Shown here: positions 1 to 5,189 of the stretch, one piece after another | Layout: every line of letters begins with the position of its first letter | Numbering within the stretch: position 1 is the stretch's first letter | DNA from: Anaerolineales bacterium | GTDB lineage: Bacteria; Chloroflexota; Anaerolineae; Anaerolineales; UBA4823 | Direction of reading: 5' to 3' | Assembly: GCA_020853835.1 (NCBI GenBank) | Contig: JADYYC010000133.1 | Coordinates: 1 to 5,189, forward strand | Length of the DNA: 5,189 bases | Translations under genes and position numbers: made by a program | The notes under the pieces: model-generated | The model's database searches: none | The model's input: only the letters and a program-made list of their open reading frames with translations | Told to the model about the DNA's origin: nothing

Positions 1-837
1 ATTCTGCTTCTTTTAGCGGCCGTTTTGGGTTTAATCTTCAGCATCGGCGCGGTCTCTTTGGTCTGGCGCATCGAGCAGCCAGCGGTGGAGGGCCTGCAAT
101 CTACCATCGACCTGCTCGGCCAGACGATGGAGACCACCGCCCAGGGCCTCACCATCACCCAGTCCGCCGTGAAGAGCTCGGTGGATACGATCAGCGCGCT
201 CCAATCAACGGTGCAAACCACCGCCAGCACGATAAAATCCAGCGGCCCGATGGTGAACGAGATCACCGCCCTCATGCAGAACGACCTCCCCAACACGATC
301 AAGGCGACCGAGGCCTCGCTGCGCTCGGCCTCTCAGAGCGCGCGCGTGATCGACGGGCTTCTTGGGACGCTCAGCAGCATCCCGCTGCTTGGGCCAAGCC
401 TGAACTACGACCCCAAAGTGCCGCTGTCCACCGCCCTGTCGGATGTGGCGGATAACCTGAGCAACCTGCCGCAAGCGTTCGAAAACATGCAGGGAAGCCT
501 TGAAGAGACGACGGGCAATCTCGATACGTTCGAGGCCGACCTGACCGTGATGGCCGAGTCGATCGGCGAGATCCAGAACAGCGTGGCCCAATACGACCAG
601 GTGATCGCCGGTTATCAATATTCGATCACGCAGGTGAAGGCAGGGCTGGACAACTTGAAGACGGGCGTCCCGGCCATCGTCCACTTCCTGGTCCTGGCAA
701 TGACCGTGTTCTTCGTCTGGATGGCCATCGCCCAGCTCGGCCTGTTGACCCAGGGCTGGGAGCTCGTCACCGAACCGGCGTTCCGCCGCGAAGAGCCGCA
801 GAAGGCGGAGGCCGAGGCCCAGCCGGAAAGCAAGTAA
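1..837 (+). CDS. Membrane protein of unknown function, 5'-truncated by window edge
   Basis: I do not recognise this protein. The frame is open from base 1 and ends with TAA at 835-837, leaving 278 visible residues. A TTG at 25-27 could be read as a start, but the eight codons before it (ILLLLAAV) continue the same hydrophobic stretch, so the true start most likely lies outside the window. Visible residues 1-22 form a transmembrane helix ending in VWRIEQP. A second hydrophobic segment (PAIVHFLVLAMTVFFVWMA) lies at about residues 223-248, followed by a short charged tail rich in Glu, Ala and Lys. The roughly 195 residues between are rich in Ser, Thr, Gln, Leu and Ala with regular hydrophobic spacing, and cysteine-free. 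They are probably helical or coiled-coil, broken near residues 120-140 by a Pro/Gly-rich stretch (SIPLLGPSLNYDPKVPL). This implies a long loop, probably outside the cytoplasm, anchored at both ends. The pattern recalls the sensor part of chemoreceptors, but no signalling domain is visible. It is convergent with acnA, only 9 bp away. That it is a real gene is fairly sure; its function is unknown. Confidence 0.8.
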   Translation: MLLLLAAVLGLIFSIGAVSLVWRIEQPAVEGLQSTIDLLGQTMETTAQGLTITQSAVKSSVDTISALQSTVQTTASTIKSSGPMVNEITALMQNDLPNTIKATEASLRSASQSARVIDGLLGTLSSIPLLGPSLNYDPKVPLSTALSDVADNLSNLPQAFENMQGSLEETTGNLDTFEADLTVMAESIGEIQNSVAQYDQVIAGYQYSITQVKAGLDNLKTGVPAIVHFLVLAMTVFFVWMAIAQLGLLTQGWELVTEPAFRREEPQKAEAEAQPESK

Positions 838-846
838 CGCAAAAGA

Positions 847-3546
847 TCAGATCAGGCTGCGCAGAACGGTGTGCAGGATGCCGCCGTTGCGGTAGTATTC
901 CACCTCGAGCGGGGTATCCAGGCGCGCCACCGCCTGAAAGGTCAGGCGCGTGCCGTCCGGACGGTCGGCGTGAAGGGTCACTTTGGCATGCGGCTGGATT
1001 GCATCATCCAGCCCATCGATGGAGAAGACCTCCCGACCGCTCAGCCCGAGGCTCTCCACGCTTTGTCCGGGCAAGAACTGGAGCGGCAGCACGCCCATCC
1101 CGGCCAGGTTCGAGCGATGGATGCGCTCGAAAGATTCTGCGATCACTGCCCGCACGCCCAGCAGCAGCGTGCCCTTCGCCGCCCAGTCCCGGCTCGACCC
1201 CGCGCCGTACTCCTGGCCCGCCAGCACGATCAGTGGGACGCCCTCTGCGCGGTATTTCATCGCCGCGTCGTAGATGGTCATCTGTTCGCCGTCGGGGAAG
1301 TGAAGCGTGAACCCGCCTTCGACGCCCGGCACCAGCCGGTTCTTGAGGCGGATGTTGGCAAAGGTGCCGCGCGTCATCACGCGGTCGTTGCCGCGCCGCG
1401 AGCCATATGAGTTGAAATCCTTCGGCGAGACGCCCCGCTCCATCAGATATTTGCCCGCGGGGCTCTCAGGCGCAAACGACCCGGCCGGGGATATGTGATC
1501 GGTGGTGATCGAATCGCCAAAAACGGCCAGGGCGCGCGCGCCGCTCACCCCCTGGATGCTCGGCCGGGCATGATCCAGGCCTTCGAAAAAGGGCGGCTCC
1601 TGGATGTAGGTCGAGTCGGGGTTCCAGGCATATAGGTCGCTCTGTGCGGCGTGGATGTCGTTCCAGGTCGGGTTGCCCGTAAAAACATCGGCGTACTTCT
1701 CGCGGAACATCTCGGGGCGCACCGCGTCGGCAATGGCGGCGTCGACCTCCGCCTTGCTCGGCCAGAGTTCGCGCAGATAGACCGGCCGGCCCTGCGCGTC
1801 GCTGCCGAGCGGCTCGGTCAGCAGGTCCACATCCACCCGGCCGGCCAGCGCAAACGCCACCACCAGCGGCGGCGAGGCGAGGTAGTTGGCGCGCACGTAG
1901 GGATGAATGCGCCCCTCAAAGTTGCGGTTGCCGGACAACACCGCCGCCACGACCAGGTCGGCGCTGTTCACGGCCTGGGCCACCTCCGCCGGCAGCGGGC
2001 CCGAGTTGCCGATGCAAGTGGTGCAGCCGTACCCGACCACGTTGAAACCCAGGTCGGCCAGCGGCTGGAGCACGCCCGCCCGCTCGAGGTAATCGGTCAC
2101 GACGCGCGAGCCCGGAGCGAGGCTGGTCTTTACATACGGCTTGACCTTGAGCCCCCGCTCCACGGCCTTGCGCGCCACCAGCCCCGCCCCGATCATCACG
2201 GACGGGTTGGAGGTGTTGGTGCAGGAAGTGATCGCGGCGATCACGACCGCGCCGTGACCCATCTCCAGGCTGTGCCCGTTCTCTCTCAGCCTGGCGGTGC
2301 GCTTGATCTGTTCTTCGGTCAGCTCGAAACCGCGCTCTTTGACGGGGGCGCGCAGCGCCTGGTAAAACGAGCGCTTGAGTTCGCCGAGCGGAACGCGGTC
2401 TTGCGGGCGTTTCGGGCCGGCCAGGCTGGAGACCACCTCCCCCAGGTCCAACTCGAGCGTATCCGTGAACTGCGGGTCGGGCGTTTCGGCGGTGCGGAAC
2501 AGCCCCTGCTCTTTGCAATACGCCTCTACCAGCTCGACCAGCCCCGCCGGGCGGCCCGTGAGGCGCAAATAGCGCAGCGTCTCGTTGTCGACGGGGAAGA
2601 AACCGACCGTTGCGCCGTATTCGGGCGCCATGTTGGCGATCGTGGCGCGGTCTGGAAGCGACATGGTGTCCAGCCCGGGGCCGTAAAATTCGACAAACTT
2701 CTCGACCACCCCCTTCTGACGCAGCATCTGGGTCACGGTCAGGGTGAGATCGGTGGCGGTGACGCCCTCGCGCAGCTCGCCATGCAGCTTGAAGCCGATC
2801 ACGTCCGGCGCCACCAGGTCAATCGGCTGGCCGAGCATGGCGGCTTCAGCTTCGATCCCGCCCACCCCCCAGCCGAGCACGCCCAACCCGTTGATCATGG
2901 TCGTGTGCGAATCGGTGCCAACCAGCGTGTCCGGGAAAGCCAGCGCCGTTCCGTCCACCTGCCGGGTCATGATCACCTGCGCCAGGTATTCCAGGTTGAC
3001 CTGGTGGACGATCCCGGTCGCCGGCGGGACAACCCGGAAGTTGTCCAGCGCGTTCTGCCCCCAGTGCAGAAATTCATAGCGCTCGCGGTTGCGCTGAAAC
3101 TCGAGCTCGGCGTTGCGAACGAGCGCCTGCGGGATGGCAAAGAAATCGACCTGGACGGAATGATCGATCACCAGGTCCACGGGGACGAGGGGGTTGATCA
3201 CTTTCGGGTCGCCCCCCAGCCGGGCGACCGCCGAGCGCATCGCCGCCAGGTCGACGACCGCCGGGACGCCGGTGAAGTCCTGCATCACCACTCGGGCGGG
3301 GGCGAACGGTAACGCCGGGCGCTCGGGCTGGAGCGCCTGCCACCCCGCCAGGTTGATCACATCCTGGCGAGTGAATTCCTTTTCGTTACACTGGCGCAGC
3401 ACCGATTCGAGCAGCACGCGGATCGAGAAAGGCAGCCGCTCCAGCCTGACCAGGCCGAGGCGTTCGAGCTGCTCCAGCCGGTAGAAATGATACTCGCCCT
3501 GCGAGGTTCTTAACAACGATAACGCGCCAAAATAATCGGTCAACAT
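847..3546 (-). CDS. acnA: Aconitate hydratase, AcnA type
   Basis: This cytoplasmic TCA-cycle enzyme interconverts citrate and isocitrate through cis-aconitate using a [4Fe-4S] cluster. At 899 residues it has the usual length for the AcnA/IRP1 family and appears intact. Family blocks occur in the expected order: SIRVLLES near 41-48, VMQDFTGVPAVVDL at 87-100, GTDSHTT at 210-216, VEFYGPGL at 285-292, and SCTNTSNP at 441-448, whose Cys442 is the first cluster ligand. GYGCTTCIGNSGPL at 505-518 supplies Cys508 and Cys511. The C-terminal swivel domain shows GDSITTDHISPAG at 677-689, GSRRGND at 715-721 with substrate-binding arginines, and YGAGSSRDWAAKG at 780-792 with the catalytic serine. The ATG at 3544-3546 is supported by an upstream Shine-Dalgarno sequence and by N-terminal match to the family. 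TGA is at 847-849. The order of the N- and C-domains and the short linker argue against AcnB. The related AcnD (2-methylisocitrate dehydratase) is less likely, since no prp genes are adjacent, but it cannot be excluded by eye. Confidence 0.97.
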   Translation of the reverse strand: MLTDYFGALSLLRTSQGEYHFYRLEQLERLGLVRLERLPFSIRVLLESVLRQCNEKEFTRQDVINLAGWQALQPERPALPFAPARVVMQDFTGVPAVVDLAAMRSAVARLGGDPKVINPLVPVDLVIDHSVQVDFFAIPQALVRNAELEFQRNRERYEFLHWGQNALDNFRVVPPATGIVHQVNLEYLAQVIMTRQVDGTALAFPDTLVGTDSHTTMINGLGVLGWGVGGIEAEAAMLGQPIDLVAPDVIGFKLHGELREGVTATDLTLTVTQMLRQKGVVEKFVEFYGPGLDTMSLPDRATIANMAPEYGATVGFFPVDNETLRYLRLTGRPAGLVELVEAYCKEQGLFRTAETPDPQFTDTLELDLGEVVSSLAGPKRPQDRVPLGELKRSFYQALRAPVKERGFELTEEQIKRTARLRENGHSLEMGHGAVVIAAITSCTNTSNPSVMIGAGLVARKAVERGLKVKPYVKTSLAPGSRVVTDYLERAGVLQPLADLGFNVVGYGCTTCIGNSGPLPAEVAQAVNSADLVVAAVLSGNRNFEGRIHPYVRANYLASPPLVVAFALAGRVDVDLLTEPLGSDAQGRPVYLRELWPSKAEVDAAIADAVRPEMFREKYADVFTGNPTWNDIHAAQSDLYAWNPDSTYIQEPPFFEGLDHARPSIQGVSGARALAVFGDSITTDHISPAGSFAPESPAGKYLMERGVSPKDFNSYGSRRGNDRVMTRGTFANIRLKNRLVPGVEGGFTLHFPDGEQMTIYDAAMKYRAEGVPLIVLAGQEYGAGSSRDWAAKGTLLLGVRAVIAESFERIHRSNLAGMGVLPLQFLPGQSVESLGLSGREVFSIDGLDDAIQPHAKVTLHADRPDGTRLTFQAVARLDTPLEVEYYRNGGILHTVLRSLI

Positions 3547-3562
3547 ATTCCTTCTACTCCTT
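3547..3562 (-). promoter_or_regulatory. Ribosome binding site(s) of acnA
   Basis: On the minus strand the bases before the acnA ATG read AAGGAGTAGAAGGAAT. The first motif, AAGGAG (3562-3557), sits 10 nt from the ATG and is a strong Shine-Dalgarno. A second, AAGGA (3553-3549), is only 2 nt from the ATG, which is too close to serve this start. The site supports the chosen start and suggests efficient translation. Confidence 0.8.
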
Positions 3563-3660
3563 TTGTTCGACAGGTCGGGGGTCCGTGCCGGGGTGCCGGG
3601 CGCAAGACCCCTTCTTCAATAACGATAAATAACGTCAGTTCACGATCGCAGAAACCGTCT

Positions 3661-3741
3661 TTGCGAACAACTCCACAGCGCTGGGCGCTATTCTATCTGG
3701 AAGAAATTGAGGTAGTTTCTTGAGAGGTCCGCTTATCGGGC
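3661..3741 (+). repeat. 81-bp direct repeat, copy A
   Basis: Aligned without gaps to 3913-3993 (offset 252 bp), it matches at about 71 of 81 positions by hand count. The best-conserved core includes GGGCGCTATTCTAT (3683-3696) and GAGGTAGTTTCTT (3709-3721). The two copies lie in the same orientation around the palindromic sequences at 3759-3899. The element is not recognised; the divergence between copies suggests that the duplication is not recent. Confidence 0.85.
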
Positions 3742-3758
3742 CGAAGCTGTCTATGCTA

Positions 3759-3793
3759 CAGACTTCCGAAGTCTGCGAGACTTCGGAAGTCTG
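3759..3793. repeat. Perfect 16-bp inverted repeat with 3-base loop
   Basis: The left arm CAGACTTCCGAAGTCT (3759-3774) and right arm AGACTTCGGAAGTCTG (3778-3793) are exact reverse complements separated by GCG. Each arm is itself nearly palindromic (AGACTTC/GAAGTCT), so the DNA can form either one long hairpin or two small ones. No T-run follows on either strand, so it is not an intrinsic terminator. Similar short double palindromes occur as dispersed intergenic repeats in some bacterial genomes; assigning it to such a family is inference. Confidence 0.9.
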
Positions 3794-3801
3794 CACCGCG
3801 C

Positions 3802-3824
3802 GACGCGCCCCACACGTCCTTGCG
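3802..3824 (+). repeat. 23-bp direct repeat, copy 1
   Basis: This matches 3895-3917 at 21 of 23 positions (offset 93 bp), with shared core GCCCCACA followed by GTCCTTGCG. It overlaps the left end of the REP-like palindrome, and its partner begins at that palindrome's right end. The two may be remnants of tandem or nested insertion, or a duplicated flank. Confidence 0.7.
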
Positions 3825-3899
3825 AAGGAGCGCAGCGACTGAAGCAATCCCCCTTTCTCAATCGGGAGATCGCTTCGCACAGAACGCTCGCGATGACGT
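3814..3899. repeat. REP/MITE-like imperfect palindrome
   Basis: Outer ends ACGTC (3814-3818) and GACGT (3895-3899) pair exactly. Further in, TTGCGA (3820-3825) faces TCGCGA (3888-3893), and GAAGCAATCCC (3841-3851) faces GGGAGATCGCTTC (3864-3876) with small mismatches. The left arm carries GGAGCGCAGCGACTGAAGCA (3827-3846). This resembles a class of dispersed intergenic palindromes built on a TTGCGAG...GCGACGAAGCAATC pattern, seen in many bacterial genomes. The pairing is seen in the sequence; the family resemblance is from memory. No transposase is encoded here. Confidence 0.65.
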
Positions 3900-3917
3900 G
3901 CCCCACATGTCCTTGCG
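3895..3917 (+). repeat. 23-bp direct repeat, copy 2
   Basis: Partner of 3802-3824, differing at two positions (both C to T). It bridges the right end of the REP-like palindrome and the start of copy B of the 81-bp repeat. Confidence 0.7.
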
Positions 3918-3993
3918 CACAACCCCACAGCGCAGGGCGCTATTCTATATGGAAGAAACTGAGGTAGTTTCTTAGGAAGTCCGCTTCTTGGGC
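3913..3993 (+). repeat. 81-bp direct repeat, copy B
   Basis: Second copy of the repeat at 3661-3741. Differences are scattered and include a small cluster near 3974-3978, with no insertions or deletions. The 252-bp offset is a multiple of three, which is why a spurious minus-strand frame reads through both copies with the same peptide (KKLPQFLPxRIAPxAV). Confidence 0.85.
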
Positions 3994-4005
3994 TAAAATA
4001 AACTC

Positions 4006-4093
4006 CTCGCCGGCTCATCCTGGAGGCTGCTTCGGGCGTCAACCGCCCTCTTAGTGAGGCCGGGAGACTGCCACGCCGCCAAAGAACGGCGGC
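4006..4093. other. GC-rich potential secondary structures downstream of folate gene
   Basis: Three self-complementary pairs are visible: GGGCG (4034-4038) with CGCCC (4044-4048); GCCGCC (4075-4080) with GGCGGC (4088-4093), a 7-base loop; and a longer-range pair CCGGC (4010-4014) with GCCGG (4059-4063), extendable by three pairs past one bulged base. They lie about 75-165 bases past the stop of the minus-strand folate gene. They could be part of a processing or factor-dependent termination region, but without a T-run this is weak. Such short GC stems can also occur by chance in GC-rich DNA. Confidence 0.3.
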
Positions 4094-4169
4094 TCGCAGA
4101 GACACAAGGTTGTCGTTCTGGGGTGAAGAGCGCTGGCGCTGTGAATTCACGTTAAATGTTCCTTGCAGT

Positions 4170-5189
4170 TCAACTCGCCGCCCGCCGGACGATGGCGTCC
4201 GTCATGCGCATCACCCGCATGAGCGGGGCGACATCGTGGACGCGGACGATATCCGCGCCGCGGGCGATCCCGACCGCCACGGCGGCTGCCGTGCCTTCGA
4301 GGCGCTGGTCGGGGGGAAGGTCCAGGGTGTAGCCGATAAAGGACTTGCGCGAGGGCCCGAGCAGCACCGGATAGCCCAGGGAGCGGATCTCCCCCAGCCG
4401 GTCGATCAGCTCCAGGTTTTGCTCGACCGTCTTGCCAAAACCGATCCCCGGATCGAGGATGATATGCCCCGGCGGGACGCCTGCCGACAGGGCGATTTCG
4501 ACGCTCTCCATCAGCTCGCGCCGGACATCCTCGAGCAGGTTCTGGTATTTCATCCCGACATAGCGCCCCCCCAGCCGCTCCTTGATCTCGGCGTGCGCCC
4601 AGGAGCTGCGGTTGTGCATCAGGATGAGCGGCGCGCCGCGCCCGGCGGCGGTCTCTGCCAACGCGGGGTCGGCGCGCAGCCCCCACACATCGTTGATGAT
4701 ATGCGCCCCCGCCTCCAGCGCGGCCAACGCCACCGGCGCCTTGTAAGTATCGATTGAAATGAGCACGTCCAGCTCTTCCGCGATCCGCTGGATGACCGGC
4801 AGCACGTGCGCCAGCTCTTGTTCGGCGTCCATAGCCGCCGCGCCCGGCCGCGTGCTCTCGCCCCCCACATCCAGGATGTCGGCGCCGGCGGCGGCGAACG
4901 CGCGCGCCTGCGCAAGCGCGGCGGTCACAAAATCCTCGCCCGGCTGCGCCAGCCCATCCCCCGAAAAGCTGTCCGCGGTGATGTTGAGCACCCCCATCAT
5001 GTAAGTGCGCTTACCCCAGTCCAGCGTATGACCGCCCAGCGCCAGCGCTCCCTGATTGGGCGCGGCCGAGGAAGGCGGTTGCAGCTTGATGTCCGAAGCA
5101 TCGATTTGATCCAACATCTCCTGCACCGTCAACCCCGACACGGGGTGGCGCAGGTCGGGGGCGATCTCCGCCAGCGGGACGAGCACAAA
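4170..5189 (-). CDS. folP: Dihydropteroate synthase with HPPK (FolK) C-terminal tail; probable FolK-FolP fusion, 5'-truncated by window edge
   Basis: DHPS condenses 6-hydroxymethyl-dihydropterin diphosphate with p-aminobenzoate to give dihydropteroate in cytoplasmic folate synthesis; it is the sulfonamide target. Numbering from the GTG at 5184-5186, the DHPS domain spans about 53-338, a normal TIM-barrel length. Motifs are MGVLNITADSFSGDG (64-78), GADILDVGGESTRPGA (101-116), SIDTYKA (144-150), INDVWGL (164-170), LMHNR (189-193), DPGIGFGKT (245-253), GPSRKSFIG (277-285) and RVHD (315-318). The first ~35 residues, LVPLAEIAPDLRHPVSGLTV and what follows, match the typical C-terminal end of HPPK (FolK), the preceding enzyme of the pathway. 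The frame stays open to the edge: codon 5187-5189 gives Phe, completing the HPPK-like FVLVPL. The GTG is therefore probably an internal Val codon, and a Gln/Pro/Ala-rich linker (36-52) joins the domains. DHPS is near certain; the fusion is likely but most of HPPK lies outside the window. TGA is at 4170-4172. One oddity is Ala in NITADSFS where most DHPS have Pro. Confidence 0.93.
   Translation of the reverse strand, partial: FVLVPLAEIAPDLRHPVSGLTVQEMLDQIDASDIKLQPPSSAAPNQGALALGGHTLDWGKRTYMMGVLNITADSFSGDGLAQPGEDFVTAALAQARAFAAAGADILDVGGESTRPGAAAMDAEQELAHVLPVIQRIAEELDVLISIDTYKAPVALAALEAGAHIINDVWGLRADPALAETAAGRGAPLILMHNRSSWAHAEIKERLGGRYVGMKYQNLLEDVRRELMESVEIALSAGVPPGHIILDPGIGFGKTVEQNLELIDRLGEIRSLGYPVLLGPSRKSFIGYTLDLPPDQRLEGTAAAVAVGIARGADIVRVHDVAPLMRVMRMTDAIVRRAAS

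Larger units (their letters stand above)
3547..4169. other. Repeat-filled intergenic region between folP and acnA
   Basis: This 623-bp stretch has no gene I can support. From the acnA side it holds a leader with an AT-rich patch at 3617-3634 (two AATAACG copies in an ATAA-rich context) that could contain the acnA promoter, though no convincing -35/-10 pair stands out. It then holds an 81-bp repeat copy, a perfect inverted repeat, a REP-like palindrome and the second 81-bp copy. The last part, 3994-4169, contains small GC-rich hairpins downstream of the folate gene. None of the hairpins is followed by a T-run on either strand, so no classical rho-independent terminator is visible. An open minus-strand frame across 3635-4150 is judged spurious because it consists largely of translated repeats. 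Confidence 0.8.

Noticed and set aside
25..27. TTG as start codon of the first gene
   Set aside because: The frame is open to base 1 and the preceding codons are hydrophobic and continue the membrane helix, so the gene most likely starts outside the window.
1651..3312. Long plus-strand open frame (553 codons) antisense to acnA
   Set aside because: It lies wholly inside a clearly identified aconitase. Its translation is rich in His, Arg, Gly and Gln without recognisable motifs, as expected from the antisense of a GC-biased gene.
3578..3611. Terminator-like pair GGGGTC / GACCCC upstream of acnA
   Set aside because: The stem is only 6 bp with a 22-base loop and no T-run. It lies in the acnA leader and is probably a chance pairing.
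3759..3993. CRISPR array
   Set aside because: There are only two long, diverged repeat copies plus palindromes, with no regular short repeats and spacers and no cas genes.
4129..4140. Short palindrome AGCGCTGGCGCT after the folP stop as a terminator
   Set aside because: The stem is 5 bp with a 2-base loop and no following T-run on either strand.
3635..4150. Minus-strand open frame (171 codons) in the intergenic gap
   Set aside because: It is made largely of the two 81-bp repeats and the palindromes, so the peptide repeats itself because the repeat offset is a multiple of three. It has no plausible domain.
4110..4757. Plus-strand open frame (215 codons) antisense to folP
   Set aside because: It overlaps the well-supported DHPS domain, shows no motifs, and is a typical antisense shadow of GC-rich coding DNA.
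5184..5186. GTG as start codon of the folate gene
   Set aside because: The codon before it is in frame and completes an HPPK-like FVLVPL motif, so GTG is more likely an internal valine.

Overview
The window is GC-rich bacterial DNA with dense coding and strong GC bias at third codon positions. It looks like ordinary chromosome. The affiliation is my inference: the FolK-FolP-type fusion at the right edge, the style of the unknown membrane protein, and the intergenic palindromes together suggest Chloroflexota (Anaerolineae-like). No rRNA or other phylogenetic marker is present to confirm this.

Layout. (1) Positions 1-837, plus strand: the 3' part of an unrecognised membrane protein, with two membrane segments flanking a long Ser/Thr/Gln-rich helical region. 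(2) Positions 847-3546, minus strand: a complete aconitate hydratase of the AcnA type, convergent with the first gene and separated from it by only 9 bp. (3) Positions 3547-4169: a 623-bp non-coding stretch containing an 81-bp direct repeat in two copies, a perfect 16-bp inverted repeat, a REP/MITE-like imperfect palindrome and some small hairpins. (4) Positions 4170-5189, minus strand, cut by the window edge: dihydropteroate synthase, preceded in the same frame by what looks like the C-terminal tail of HPPK (FolK). The intact gene is therefore probably a bifunctional HPPK-DHPS.

The genes do not form a pathway. Aconitase belongs to the TCA cycle and the folate enzyme to tetrahydrofolate synthesis. 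They share a strand, but the repeat-filled gap and the strong ribosome binding site of acnA suggest separate transcription. I see no defence island, CRISPR array, mobile-element transposase, tRNA or rRNA. The most notable items are the folate enzyme fusion and the cluster of repeats between acnA and the folate gene.
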